Below are positions 1-8,980 of a stretch of DNA of 62,545 nt, one piece after another. This stretch comes from Streptomyces zaomyceticus (GTDB lineage: Bacteria; Actinomycetota; Actinomycetes; Streptomycetales; Streptomycetaceae). The stretch's first letter is position 1. Every line of letters starts with the position of its first letter. The notes beneath the pieces are model-generated. The model was not told the DNA's origin and searched no databases. It saw only the letters and a program-made list of their open reading frames with translations. The stretch covers positions 1-62,545 of the forward strand of contig NZ_BNBZ01000041.1 in the NCBI RefSeq assembly GCF_014656215.1. Reading direction: 5' to 3'. Made by a program: the position numbers and the translations under genes.

Positions 1-228
1 GGAGGCGGCGCTGCCCGGACGGGGCCGCCGGCACCGTACGGGCGTCCGGCCCGCCCGCGCGCGCCACCGTCCCCGCACCGCCCGGCGGCCGTCCCGAACC
101 GCCGCCCCCGCTCCCGTACCCGCCCCGCGCGGCGACGCGCTCCGATGTGTGGTGATGCGCTGCTGAGAGGCCCCTGCCTCACCGCAGCTCTCCCCGGCAT
201 CACCCCCCACACCATGAGGAGCTTCGCC

Positions 229-393
229 ATGTCCGTCGACCCGTACGCCGCCCTCCAGGCCCTGCTGCGCGCCGAGGCCTCCCGCGCCCGGCGCACCGAC
301 CGCGGCGCGTCCGAGCCCGCCGCCAAGGCCTCCGAGGCGGCCCCGGCTCCGGCACCCGAACGGCCCACCCACCGGGAGGACAACGCCCGCTGA
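229..393 (+). CDS. Small hypothetical protein, 54 aa
   Basis: I do not recognise this protein. The ATG at 229 has a GAGGA ribosome site 8 nt upstream (216-220), so it is preferred over two in-frame upstream starts. The N-terminal third (SVDPYAALQALLRAE) could form a short amphipathic helix; the rest is Ala/Pro/Glu-rich and probably disordered. There is no signal peptide, membrane segment or Cys motif. It lies 76 bp before the membrane hydrolase gene on the same strand. Function unknown. Confidence 0.55.
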   Translation: MSVDPYAALQALLRAEASRARRTDRGASEPAAKASEAAPAPAPERPTHREDNAR

Positions 394-469
394 CCCTTCG
401 TGACGCCCCGACGCGGGCCACGGCGAAATCTGATTGCGTACCGATGTTCGGGCGTACGAGGCTGTTCCG

Positions 470-2332
470 ATGACCTCGACCGACCGGAACACCGGCGCCG
501 ATCGGTCCGCCGGACCCGCGTCCGGCACGAGCCGGGCCACCACGTACGACCCGGACACCGACGAGGGCCGCGCGTGCCTGAGCCCGGACACCGGCAGAGG
601 CCCGGACCCCGACGAGGGCCCCTCGGGCCGGGGCCCGGACACCCACTGCCGGGACCACCCGGACCCCTCGTACCGCATCCGCCGCCGGCCCGACCTCATC
701 GCGCTCTGCCTCGCCACCGTCTTCTTCTGGGCGAGCCTCACCCCCTCCCTGGTGCCCCGGCCCTGGTACCTCCAGGGGCTCGTCGGCGGCATCACCGCCG
801 TCATCGGGTACGCCCTCGGTTCCGCGCTCGCCCGGATCGTCCGGGCCTTCGTGCGCCGACGGCCCGCCGAGCGGTTCCGCACCCGCTGCCGGCAGGCGTA
901 CTGGCTGCTCAGCCCCGTCCTCACCGTATGGCTGATCTCCGAGAGCGCCCGGATGCAGCGTCAGCTCCGGGTCCTCCAGGGCCTCCCGCCCGCCCTCACC
1001 TGGCACACGCCGGTGATCGCGACGATCGCGCTCGGCCTGCTGCTCACCGGGCTCCTCGTGGCCCGCGCGGTGCGTCTCGGCGCCGTCACCCTGATCCGAC
1101 AGCTCGGCAGGCTCCTGCCCCGACCCGTCGCCTTCGTCGTCGGCGCGGCCCTCTCCACCCTCGTCGTCCTGGTCGGCGCCCGCGACATCGTCTTCGACCG
1201 AGGGATCGTCGACATCGCCGACCGCATCGCCGAAGCCACCAACGACGGCACCAAGGAAGGCATCCGGCGCCCCGGCTCCCGGCTCGTCTCCGGCGGACCC
1301 GGCTCCCTCATCCCCTGGGAGAGCCTCGGCTACCAGGGCCGCAACTTCACCGGCTCCACCCCCGCCCGCGACACCCTCACCGCCTGGACCGGCCGGCCCG
1401 CCCACGACCCGGTCCGCGTCTACATACCCTCCGCGCTCCCCGCCGCCTTCGACGACGACCGCCCCTTCGCCGCCCAGGCCCGGCTCGCCGTCCGCGAACT
1501 CGACCGCACCGGCGCCTTCGACCGCGCCGTCCTCGCCGTCGCCGGCACCACCGGCACCGGCTGGATCGACCCGAACGTCGCCGAGGCCCTGGAGTACATG
1601 TACGGGGGCGACACCGCGATCGTCGCCGTCCAGTACTCGTACCTCCCCAGCTGGGTCTCCTTCCTCGTCGACAAGGAGAAGGCGGGTCGGGCCACCCGGG
1701 CCCTCCTCGACGCCGTACGCGCCCGGCTCGACACCCTCCCCGCCGGCCACCGGCCCCGACTCGTCGTCACCGGCGAGAGCCTCGGCGCCTACGCCGTCGA
1801 GGCCTCCTTCGACGGCGCCGACGACCTCCTCGCCTCCACCGACGGGGCCCTCCTGATGGGCGCCCCCAACTTCTCCCCGATCTCCCGGGAGATCCGCCGC
1901 GACCGCGACCCCGGCAGCCCCGTCTGGCGCCCCCAGTACCGGGGCGGCGCCCACATCCGCTTCGCCCAGTTCCCCGAGACCGACCTCGCACGCCCCGCCG
2001 CCGTCTGGCAACACCCGCGCGCGGTCTACCTGCAGAACGCCTCCGACCCCGTCGTCTGGTGGTCGCCCGACCTCCTGCTGAGCCGCCCCTCCTGGCTGGA
2101 CGAACCCCTCGGCCCCGACATCACCCCCGAGATCACCTGGTTCCCCTTCGTCGCCTTCTGGCAGACCTCCGTCGACATGGCCGTCTCGTACGGGGTCGAC
2201 GCCCCGCACGGCCACCGCTATGGGGCCGGTGCCGTCGACGGCTGGGCCGCCGTCCTCCCGCCACCCGGCTGGACCGCGGCCGACACCACCCGCCTGCGCG
2301 CCTTCATCGGCCACCGCCCGGCGGCGTACTGA
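470..2332 (+). CDS. Membrane alpha/beta-hydrolase family protein
   Basis: The 620-residue protein resembles the actinobacterial membrane alpha/beta-hydrolase family (Abhydrolase_9 type). The N-terminal 60 residues are Asp/Pro/Gly-rich. Several hydrophobic segments follow, roughly residues 75-235, and then a soluble domain. Near residue 436 is GESLGAYA, a GxSxG nucleophile elbow. The substrate is unknown; a membrane-anchored esterase or lipase is the family-level guess. The ATG at 470 is preferred over a TTG at 434 because GAGG (458-461) sits 8 nt upstream. The gene converges on ltrA with only 24 bp between the stop codons. Confidence 0.8.
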   Translation: MTSTDRNTGADRSAGPASGTSRATTYDPDTDEGRACLSPDTGRGPDPDEGPSGRGPDTHCRDHPDPSYRIRRRPDLIALCLATVFFWASLTPSLVPRPWYLQGLVGGITAVIGYALGSALARIVRAFVRRRPAERFRTRCRQAYWLLSPVLTVWLISESARMQRQLRVLQGLPPALTWHTPVIATIALGLLLTGLLVARAVRLGAVTLIRQLGRLLPRPVAFVVGAALSTLVVLVGARDIVFDRGIVDIADRIAEATNDGTKEGIRRPGSRLVSGGPGSLIPWESLGYQGRNFTGSTPARDTLTAWTGRPAHDPVRVYIPSALPAAFDDDRPFAAQARLAVRELDRTGAFDRAVLAVAGTTGTGWIDPNVAEALEYMYGGDTAIVAVQYSYLPSWVSFLVDKEKAGRATRALLDAVRARLDTLPAGHRPRLVVTGESLGAYAVEASFDGADDLLASTDGALLMGAPNFSPISREIRRDRDPGSPVWRPQYRGGAHIRFAQFPETDLARPAAVWQHPRAVYLQNASDPVVWWSPDLLLSRPSWLDEPLGPDITPEITWFPFVAFWQTSVDMAVSYGVDAPHGHRYGAGAVDGWAAVLPPPGWTAADTTRLRAFIGHRPAAY

Positions 2333-2356
2333 ACCCGCCGTGCGGCCCACGCCATC

Positions 2357-3565
2357 TCAGGCCGCCTCCACGGCCTCGAAGGCGCGCGCGTCCCGTCGGC
2401 CGTGCAGCCATACCAGGACGGCGGCGACCACGGCGAGCGCCACGAGCGCCACCAGGGCGGGGACGAGCCCGACCAGCGGGCCCGCCGCCAGACAGCACAC
2501 ACCGCCCGCGGCGAGGGCCGTCGGCCGCCGGCCCGTGGTGCGCAGCACGATCGCGGCGGCCCCGAGCAGGTACACGCCGACGCCACCGGTCAACGACCAG
2601 GCCACGACCCCGTGCAGGGGCTCGGCGAGACCGTAGTGGCCGGTGTCGGCGACCTGCTGGAGGACCTTCTTCATGCCGAGGGCGCAGAGCACGACGCCCG
2701 CGACCAGCGGAAGGTGCAGAAAGGTGTACACGTCCCGGGCGAACCGGGTGCGGTCGTCGCCCTCCAGCTCGGTGAGCCGGTGCTCGGCCGCCTCCCCGAG
2801 CTGCCGGAAGTACAGCCGCCACAGCCCGGCCGAGAGCAGCAGCCCGGCGGCCGAGGCGCCGAGCACGGCGGGGGTGAGCGGGAAGCCGGAGACGCCGACG
2901 CCCATCGCGACGATGGACTCGCCGAGCGCGATGATCACGATCAGTCCGTGGCGCTCGGAGAAGTGCCCGGGCGACATCACCCGCCACCCGGAGGCGCCCG
3001 TCACATAGATACCGCCGTAGTCGACGGCCACCGCCACCAGCCACAGCAGGAGTTGGGTTCGGCCGCTGTACGCGCTGCCGATCAGCAGCGGCACCAGGGG
3101 CGGGACGACGGACACCAGGGCCGTACGCCGCAGGGTGGCGCGCAGAGCGGGGTCACCGGGGCTGGAGAGCCAGTACGAGGCCAGGTGCAGGACGCGCACC
3201 GCCCCGTAACAGAGCACGAAGACCAGGGGCGCCGACAGCCCGCCGGGCGCGTCCGCGAGGACCTCCGGCACGGCCAGCGACACGATCAGGACGACGGCCA
3301 TGACGGTGACGAGGACCGCGAACAGCGCACCGGAGTCGGCCCGTACGACGTTCCCGAGCCAGGCGAAGCAGCACCAGCACCACCAGAGCAGCGCGAGCAC
3401 GACCATCCCGCCGACCACCCTCAGCGGCGAGGGCGCGGCCGCCATCAGAGCGGTGACCTGGGTGATCGCGTAGACGAACACCAGGTCGAAGAAGAGCTCC
3501 GCGGGCGTCACCCGGTGATCGTCCCCGGTGGCCACCATGCGGGCCCGTTCCCTGTTCCACGCCAT
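2357..3565 (-). CDS. ltrA: Low temperature requirement protein A (LtrA) family
   Basis: The 402-residue polytopic membrane protein has the LtrA N-terminal signature: a soluble start, then RVTPAELFFDLVFVYAITQV, followed by about ten hydrophobic segments. The FFDLVFVYA block and a later HFSERHGLIVIIALGES block are diagnostic of the family. The biochemical role is not established; the name comes from a Listeria cold-growth phenotype. The ATG at 3565 is chosen because GGGGAGAG lies about 5 nt upstream; an in-frame extension to 3616 lacks such a site. It ends facing the membrane hydrolase gene. Confidence 0.88.
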   Translation of the reverse strand: MAWNRERARMVATGDDHRVTPAELFFDLVFVYAITQVTALMAAAPSPLRVVGGMVVLALLWWCWCCFAWLGNVVRADSGALFAVLVTVMAVVLIVSLAVPEVLADAPGGLSAPLVFVLCYGAVRVLHLASYWLSSPGDPALRATLRRTALVSVVPPLVPLLIGSAYSGRTQLLLWLVAVAVDYGGIYVTGASGWRVMSPGHFSERHGLIVIIALGESIVAMGVGVSGFPLTPAVLGASAAGLLLSAGLWRLYFRQLGEAAEHRLTELEGDDRTRFARDVYTFLHLPLVAGVVLCALGMKKVLQQVADTGHYGLAEPLHGVVAWSLTGGVGVYLLGAAAIVLRTTGRRPTALAAGGVCCLAAGPLVGLVPALVALVALAVVAAVLVWLHGRRDARAFEAVEAA

Positions 3566-3672
3566 GTGTCTCTCCCCCTTCGGGGAGACCACTCCCGGCC
3601 ACCCCGGCGCGAACAATACTCACGCCCGCCGGGCGCCGGAACGCCGTCCGGAATCCGAGCGCGGCGGGGAAC

Positions 3673-4134
3673 TCACCCGGAGGTTCCGAGAACGACGTCC
3701 GCGTTCTCGCCGCTCCAGCCGGCCGGGCTGTGCCAGATGACATTGACGCGGAAGACGTCGCGAATCGTGTCCACGGACCAGTCCTCGGCGGGCGGTTCGG
3801 AGAGGACGAGGTAGAGACCGTCCGCCGGCGCGGCCAGCGTGGAGTTGATCTCGAGCAGGCGGGTCGCGCCCGACCGCAGGTCCGCATAGGTGGAGTGGCC
3901 CGCGCCCAGGGCCTCGTAGAGGAAGAGACCCTGCGGGGTGACACAGCTGACGTCGACGACCGCGGTGTCGGAGGGCTGGAGGTCCGCCCAGAAGAGCGCC
4001 GCCTTCAGTGCGTGGCGGACCGCCTCGTGCTTCTTGCACGTACGGTCGGCCCCGGCGGCCGCTTCCAGCGCGCGGAGGAAGCCGTCCTTCGTGGTCGCGG
4101 CCGGTGCCGGGGCGGTGGTGTCCGCGGTGGTCAT
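3673..4134 (-). other. Candidate internal translation start giving a 153-aa C-terminal product
   Basis: Inside the HelD-like gene, Met993 (ATG at 4134) is preceded by AAGGAAGAG about 6 nt upstream. That is as good a ribosome site as those of the real genes nearby. The site lies in the linker between the ATPase and the terminal domain, so initiation here would make the terminal domain (MTTADTTAPAP...) as a free protein. No stop codon separates the two parts. Either a stop was lost and two genes fused, or the locus makes both a long and a short product. Confidence 0.35.
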
Positions 4135-7110
4135 CTGCGTCTCTTCCTTCTGATCGGGTTGCGTCGGGGTGACGGGGACCGCGTCGTCGGGGTTCGGCTC
4201 GGGCGCCGGGCCGAAGCGATCCCGGAGTTCTCGCCGCGCCGCGGCGAGGGGCCCTGCCCAGCCGGAGGCGTCCAGCCCCTCCGCGAGCCGGCCCGCGTCG
4301 AACGTGCCCTCCTTCAGCGCGCGGTTGGTCGTCGCGGCGAGGTCGCGAAGGACTCCGAGCCGTTCCCTGTCCGGATCACCGAACAGGTGAAGTACGTCGA
4401 CCCAGTCGGCCTGGTCACGTCGGAGGATGCGGTTGGCCATGCCCTGGAGTTCGGAGAGGCGACCGCGGGCCTCGGGAACGTCCCCGTCGCCGCCGGTCAG
4501 CTCTCCCAGTACGTCCAGCGCCGCGAGATAGCGGCCCGCCATCCGCTCCGAGACGGGCGACCGGCCCCGCTGATCGGCGGTGAGCACCGTCTGACTCGTG
4601 TCGTTCGCGAACACCCAGCAGTCCAGCTCGTCACCCCGGCGCGGGGGAACCGAGCCCTGGCGGACGGTGAGCACGAGTGGCCGGTCGATCACCGGGGACA
4701 GCGGCCTGACCTTGTACCGGCCGCCGGAGACGTGACCCAGGACCTCGACCCGGACGTCGCTGCCGATCCGGGGAAGGCCTTCCGCCGCGTCCGCCGGGCG
4801 GTCGTCCGGTGCCGCGGATCCGGTGTCGTCCGCGGCGGCGGTGAGCGCCGCCGGCAGCGGGGCGGTGTGCAGGACCGTCAGACTCTGGGTGCTGCGGGTG
4901 AGAGCCACGTACAACTGGCCCAGTCCCGCGGGGCCGCGGTCGGCGATGGTGGCGGGCTCGATGACCAGGACGTGGTCGTACTCCATGCCCTTGGCCTGGG
5001 CGGCGGCCAGTACGGACACGGCCTCGCGGTGCTGCTCGCCGACGGCGTCGCCCTCGTCGATCCCGCGGCTGATCGCGTCCAGCCAGTCCGAGTCGTCGGG
5101 AACGATGACGGCCACGGACCGGGGGCTGCTGCCGTCGCTGGTGCGGACGAGCCGGGCCACGTGCGCGACGGTGTCGTCGAGCAGCTTCCACGGCTCGGTC
5201 GCCACGGTCCGTGCGGCGTCCGCTCCCGCCTCGCGGACGGCCCGAGGGTAGGGCAGGTCCGGAGCGATCGTCCGGGCGAGCGGGGCGACGAACTCCATGA
5301 TCTCGGCGGGCACACGGTAGCTGGTGCTGAGCTGGGCAACGCTCCAGTCGCCGTGGTCGGAGAGGAGCGCGCCGAGCAGGTCCCAGCTCGTCGGGATGTG
5401 GGCGCCCGTGGCCTGCGCGAGGTCGCCCAGAACGGTCATGGAGCCGCCCACGGCACTGCGCCGCCGCAGGGAGCGGGCCTGCATGGGCGTGAGGTCCTGG
5501 GCCTCGTCGACGACGATGTGGCCGTAGCGCGGCGGGGTGTCGCCGCTGATCAGCACGCGGAGCTCCTCCAGGCAGACCTGGTCGTCGAGCGTCCACGGAT
5601 CGGCGTCGGCGCTGGCGGCGCGGGCCCGCAGCAGGGCCGCCCGCTCGTCCTCGTCGAGGATGCCGTCGGCGCAGTCCCGCAGCAGGTCGGCCGAGTCGTA
5701 GAGGCTGCGCAGCGCCTCCCGGGGTCCGGGGGACGGCCAGACGCGTTCGACGAGGCGCTCGACCCGGCGGTTGCGCTCCAGGTCACGGCGGATCGTGCCC
5801 GTCTGCCCGCGGCGCGGCGCGACCTCCGCGAGTTCCTGCAGGAGCCGGTCGACGAACAGGCCGCGGAACCGGTCGCGCCGCTCCCGGAAGGGTCCGTCTC
5901 CGGCGTGGGCCCGGTCGAGGAGGGCGAGGACCTCGGACTTCGGCACACGAAGGGTCGTACTGCCGGCGTTGACGACGATCGCGGGCTCGTCGCCCTCGAA
6001 GGAGGGGGCGACGGTGAGGGCGTCGAGGGCCTCGGGGCGGTAGTCGCTCTCGACACGACGCCGCAGCACGGCCGCCATGCGGTCGTCCGACTTCACCATG
6101 CGCGCCTTCGGCGCGTCGGCGCCGAGGATCTCGCCCTCCCACAGCCGGTCCAGCTGGACGGCGTTGACGTCCCGGGTGCCGAGGGTGGGCAGGACCTGCC
6201 CGACATAGTCGAGGAACCGCTGGTGGGGGCCGATGACGAGGATGTCCTGGGCCTTGAAGTGCTCGTTGTTGACGAGCCAGGTCACCCGGTGGAGGCCGAC
6301 CGCCGACTTACCGGTACCGGGACCGCCCTGCACGACGAGGATGTCCGAGGGCGAACCGGTGACCAGTTCCATCTGGTCGCGGCGGATGGTCTCGACGATG
6401 TCCCGCATCCGCCCGCCGCGCGACCGCTGGAGCTCCCGCAGCAGGAAGTCGTCCGGCTGGAACGCCTTCCGCCGCTGGTGCCGTACGACGTCGCCGGGGG
6501 TGGGGGCCGACATGGGTTCCGGGGCGGGAGGCGTGTCCGTCTCTCCCACCGTGCTGTCGTCGGCGGGCCGACGGGGCTCCGGCACGGCGGCGAGCTCGGG
6601 CTCCGGAACGACCGCGGGGACGCGAACAACCGCGGGCTCGGGAACGACCGAGTGCACGGGAGCGGACGTCGGCAGGGAGATCTCGTCGAAGTAACCCTGG
6701 ACGATCCGCTGTACGCAGCGGAGCTGCCGACGCAGAACCACCTCGCCCGGGCTCTCGGGCCGGGCCTCGATCCACTTCTTCGCCAGAGGGCTGGTCCACG
6801 GCAGGACCACCAGCTCGTGCGAGGCGTCGTGCACGCTGCGGCGCCCGATGTACCACGGCCGGGAGTCTCCTCCCGGGTCCTCCGGCGCGTCGACACGGGC
6901 GAAGACCAGGGCTTCGTCGCCGAGCCCTCCGTAGGCCTCCGCGCGAGCCTCCGCCTCGGCCCTGTTGGCGATCCCGTCCTTGCCGGTGGCCGAAGCGGTA
7001 GCCGTCGTACTGCCGCTCAACTCGGCGAGTTTCGCGGCGTAGAAGTCGTACGCGCGGTCCACCGCACGCTGTTCGCCCGCGAGGATCTCGTCCCGAGTGG
7101 TGGTGCTCAT
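3673..7110 (-). CDS. HelD-like UvrD/Rep-superfamily ATPase with C-terminal extension
   Basis: An 1145-residue superfamily 1 ATPase of the HelD type, the family that releases stalled RNA polymerase. Residues 1-145 hold the HelD-like N-terminal region, including WYIGRRSVHD and an arm ending in LRRQLRCVQRIVQGYFDEIS. A Pro/Glu linker follows (about 150-205). Walker A is GGPGTGKSA at 262-270, Walker B is VVDEAQDLT at 533-541, and GDLAQAT (562-568) is typical of HelD proteins. A separate domain of about 150 residues follows residue 993 after another low-complexity linker; I do not recognise it. The ATG at 7110 has GGAGG upstream. I cannot assign it to the rifamycin-resistance protein HelR: the N-terminus differs from the HelR sequences I recall and it is longer than usual HelD proteins. 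Confidence 0.8.
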   Translation of the reverse strand: MSTTTRDEILAGEQRAVDRAYDFYAAKLAELSGSTTATASATGKDGIANRAEAEARAEAYGGLGDEALVFARVDAPEDPGGDSRPWYIGRRSVHDASHELVVLPWTSPLAKKWIEARPESPGEVVLRRQLRCVQRIVQGYFDEISLPTSAPVHSVVPEPAVVRVPAVVPEPELAAVPEPRRPADDSTVGETDTPPAPEPMSAPTPGDVVRHQRRKAFQPDDFLLRELQRSRGGRMRDIVETIRRDQMELVTGSPSDILVVQGGPGTGKSAVGLHRVTWLVNNEHFKAQDILVIGPHQRFLDYVGQVLPTLGTRDVNAVQLDRLWEGEILGADAPKARMVKSDDRMAAVLRRRVESDYRPEALDALTVAPSFEGDEPAIVVNAGSTTLRVPKSEVLALLDRAHAGDGPFRERRDRFRGLFVDRLLQELAEVAPRRGQTGTIRRDLERNRRVERLVERVWPSPGPREALRSLYDSADLLRDCADGILDEDERAALLRARAASADADPWTLDDQVCLEELRVLISGDTPPRYGHIVVDEAQDLTPMQARSLRRRSAVGGSMTVLGDLAQATGAHIPTSWDLLGALLSDHGDWSVAQLSTSYRVPAEIMEFVAPLARTIAPDLPYPRAVREAGADAARTVATEPWKLLDDTVAHVARLVRTSDGSSPRSVAVIVPDDSDWLDAISRGIDEGDAVGEQHREAVSVLAAAQAKGMEYDHVLVIEPATIADRGPAGLGQLYVALTRSTQSLTVLHTAPLPAALTAAADDTGSAAPDDRPADAAEGLPRIGSDVRVEVLGHVSGGRYKVRPLSPVIDRPLVLTVRQGSVPPRRGDELDCWVFANDTSQTVLTADQRGRSPVSERMAGRYLAALDVLGELTGGDGDVPEARGRLSELQGMANRILRRDQADWVDVLHLFGDPDRERLGVLRDLAATTNRALKEGTFDAGRLAEGLDASGWAGPLAAARRELRDRFGPAPEPNPDDAVPVTPTQPDQKEETQMTTADTTAPAPAATTKDGFLRALEAAAGADRTCKKHEAVRHALKAALFWADLQPSDTAVVDVSCVTPQGLFLYEALGAGHSTYADLRSGATRLLEINSTLAAPADGLYLVLSEPPAEDWSVDTIRDVFRVNVIWHSPAGWSGENADVVLGTSG

Positions 7111-7216
7111 GTGCGTCCTCCCTGCGGTGTCGGGGAACACCGCCACGGGCATGTGCCCGTACCCCGCTGAAACAACTATCAGAAACCGGGCGGTGACGAA
7201 CAGTCAGTGGATCAAT
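7092..7216. repeat. Copy A of a duplicated promoter/start segment
   Basis: This 125-bp stretch covers the first codons (MSTTTR) and upstream region of the HelD-like gene. It recurs at 8594-8721 with most positions identical. The shared parts include the GAGGACGC ribosome-site region, the dyad at 7145-7160, a TGTTTCAGCGGGG block and a GTTCGTCACC block, read on the minus strand. Confidence 0.85.
7145..7160. promoter_or_regulatory. Operator-like dyad upstream of the HelD-like gene
   Basis: The sequence is ACGGGCA-TG-TGCCCGT, with 7-bp arms around a 2-nt centre, 35 bp upstream of the ATG. In the second copy (8647-8662) both arms are unchanged while the centre reads CC. Preserved arms with a changed centre fit a protein-binding site or a leader hairpin. 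The binding factor is unknown. Confidence 0.5.
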
Positions 7217-7327
7217 CGGTGCCGGGCTGTGCCCACCGCCGCCCCGACGTGCCGACGAATCACCGCGCCCCTCCCCGGGACGCGGCCGAACGACGCCCGA
7301 CCGCCACCACGCCGAGCCGCCGACCGC

Positions 7328-8344
7328 TCACCGCACGGCGTCGTCCCGGGGGTCGTCGTCCCGGTCGGTCGCCAGCGCCGCCGGCAGCGGCAGACCGTAC
7401 TTGTCGCACAGGAACCGGGTCTGGCAGTACCGCTGGGCGTCCGTGGCCACTCTTCCGAGGACCGCCGCGTTCATGCCGGCACCGACGAGGACGCCCACGA
7501 GCGGCACGACCTTGGCGACGTTCTTCACGGGCACCCTGGAGCCGGCCGGGCCCAGTTGCTGCATCAACTTCTCGAGGGAAGCGAGGAGACGGTGGTCCTG
7601 GCGGAGCTTCTGCGACCAGTTCACGCGTCCCTTGACCGCCTCCGCCGCCCGTGCGGCGTCACGCAACGGCTTGGTCTTCGCCGCCTGTGCCATGAAGGAA
7701 CGCTGTACGAGGCGTTGGATGAATTCCTGCTCCTCGGGATCCTTGGCGTCGTATCCGTAGGAGTACGCGATGCGCGCCGCTATCGAGGTGCTCAGGACCT
7801 GGATGACGAGGATGTCCGCGGTCAGCGCGGCGGGGATTCCGGCGACGGGGACCATGGCCAACAGGCCCATGGCGCCGCCTTCGAAGGCGCCGGCGGTCCG
7901 CCACTTGAGGGTGTTGCGGGTCAGCAGACGGTCGCAGACCTGGAGGTCCTGCTGCCGCAGTTCGAGGAAGCCGTCGATGTCGAGGCCGTTCTTGCGGGCG
8001 AGTTCCTCGACGTTCTTCGGGTTGTTGAGCTCCATGGCCCAGTCGTTGACCATCTCCAGCAAGGCCGCCGCGCCTGCGAGCGCCGGCCGCATGGCCGTGT
8101 CGGCGACCGCGTCGCCCGCGCGACGGATCGGTTTCGCGACCGCCTCCGGCACGGCGTCCTTGACCCGTCTCACGGCGTTCCCCGAGACCTCACCGGTACG
8201 ACCGAGCGCGGCGCTCGCCCAGTTGGGCAGACCGCGGCGGTTGTTGCGGCGCTGCCAGTGCTCGTTGAGCGCGTCCCACACCTGCCCCTCGTACGTGGTC
8301 ATCGGGGTTGCACTGTCGACCGGCGGGTCGGCGTACATGGTCAT
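7328..8344 (-). CDS. EcsC family protein
   Basis: The 338-residue protein resembles the EcsC family. Residues about 150-185 form a hydrophobic hairpin-like segment (GGAMGLLAMVPVAGIPAALT) and a second lies near the C-terminus (VVPLVGVLVGAGMNAAVLG), a common EcsC layout. The biochemical role of the family is unknown. The ATG at 8344 has GGAG 7 nt upstream and a second ATG two codons in. It lies upstream of the HelD-like gene on the same strand, but a 217-bp gap with its own promoter-like segment suggests separate transcription. Confidence 0.75.
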   Translation of the reverse strand: MTMYADPPVDSATPMTTYEGQVWDALNEHWQRRNNRRGLPNWASAALGRTGEVSGNAVRRVKDAVPEAVAKPIRRAGDAVADTAMRPALAGAAALLEMVNDWAMELNNPKNVEELARKNGLDIDGFLELRQQDLQVCDRLLTRNTLKWRTAGAFEGGAMGLLAMVPVAGIPAALTADILVIQVLSTSIAARIAYSYGYDAKDPEEQEFIQRLVQRSFMAQAAKTKPLRDAARAAEAVKGRVNWSQKLRQDHRLLASLEKLMQQLGPAGSRVPVKNVAKVVPLVGVLVGAGMNAAVLGRVATDAQRYCQTRFLCDKYGLPLPAALATDRDDDPRDDAVR

Positions 8345-8495
8345 TGAGGTTCTCCGTTTCGACCGTGATCGCTGGGCACGCGAAGTCGTGCCAGCCGACG
8401 TGGGGGTGTATCCGCAGCGGTGCGGGGGAGGCGTCCGACGCCGACTGCACCGGCCGCCCGCGGGTGGGTCGTTCGCCTCGGCCGCCGGGCAGAGC

Positions 8496-8612
8496 TCAGA
8501 GTCCGTGACCCTGCTCGACTCGGGGCGAGGCCGGGCCCGGGGTCTCGCCGAGGTGTCCGTACACCGACTGCCGGGGTGGACGAGGGCCCTCGCCCCGAGT
8601 GGTGGTGCTCAT
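8496..8612 (-). pseudogene. Remnant of a second HelD-like gene 5' end
   Basis: The reading frame from the ATG at 8612 begins MSTTTRGEG, matching the HelD-like start MSTTTRDEI, but then runs into unrelated Arg/Pro-rich sequence and stops after 38 residues. Upstream DNA matches the HelD-like promoter for more than 100 bp. The simplest reading is the decayed 5' end of a duplicated gene. A genuine short peptide driven by a copied promoter cannot be excluded. Confidence 0.5.
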
Positions 8613-8721
8613 GCGCGTCCTCCCCGCGGTGCCGGTGGACACCGCCACGGGCACCTGCCCGTCCCCGCTGAAACAGCTGAGGGACACCGTATGGTGACGA
8701 ACGGCCGGGCAACCGATCAAT
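8594..8721. repeat. Copy B of the duplicated promoter/start segment
   Basis: Imperfect direct copy of 7092-7216. The dyad at 8647-8662 (ACGGGCA-CC-TGCCCGT) keeps the same 35-bp distance to its ATG as in copy A. The differences are scattered substitutions and small indels, so the duplication is not recent. Confidence 0.85.
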
Positions 8722-8980
8722 GGACAAATCCGCTGATGAAGTCCGTCGATCTCGACCCGGAGCAGGCGAGGAACGCGGCAGCCGCCTCGGGACTCCGCGC
8801 GAGCTCGAACGGGTCGGTGATCCTCCGACAGGCCGCGAGGCGGGTCGCATTACCTCTCACGTAATCGACCCCCTCCGGCCCGGGCGGCATGCTCGTGGAC
8901 ACCGGAACCCGGGCGGCGCACTCCGCTCGGGCTTCGGGTCCATCATCAGCGTGAACGACCCCCATGGAGGGTGATCCGCC

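Larger units (their letters stand above)
8345..8980. other. 636-bp stretch without an intact gene
   Basis: It holds the EcsC promoter region, the HelD start remnant, the copied dyad and, at 8717-8827 on the minus strand, a short frame ending AAAAFLACSGSRSTDFISGFVH. That frame looks like the C-terminal 'AFLAS...FISG' block of short-chain dehydrogenases. A small AT-rich inverted repeat, ATTAC-7-GTAAT, lies at 8849-8865. I see no complete gene here, and the patch looks like accumulated fragments. Confidence 0.5.

Noticed and set aside
1..164. Open plus-strand frame running in from the left edge to a stop near 164
   Set aside because: Arg/Pro-rich without motifs; could be the tail of an upstream gene but cannot be supported from this fragment.
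200..2350. Very long minus-strand open frame across the membrane hydrolase gene
   Set aside because: Antisense frame produced by high GC bias; Gly/Glu/Val-rich with no family motif, while the plus-strand frame has a GxSxG hydrolase and membrane segments.
3673..7110. Assignment of the HelD-like protein to the rifamycin-resistance factor HelR
   Set aside because: N-terminus and length differ from the HelR proteins I recall, and I could not identify a rifamycin-associated element upstream.
3730..7170. 1146-residue plus-strand frame opposite the HelD-like gene
   Set aside because: Mirror frame of a strongly biased gene; composition Arg/Val/Gly-rich, no domains, no ribosome site.
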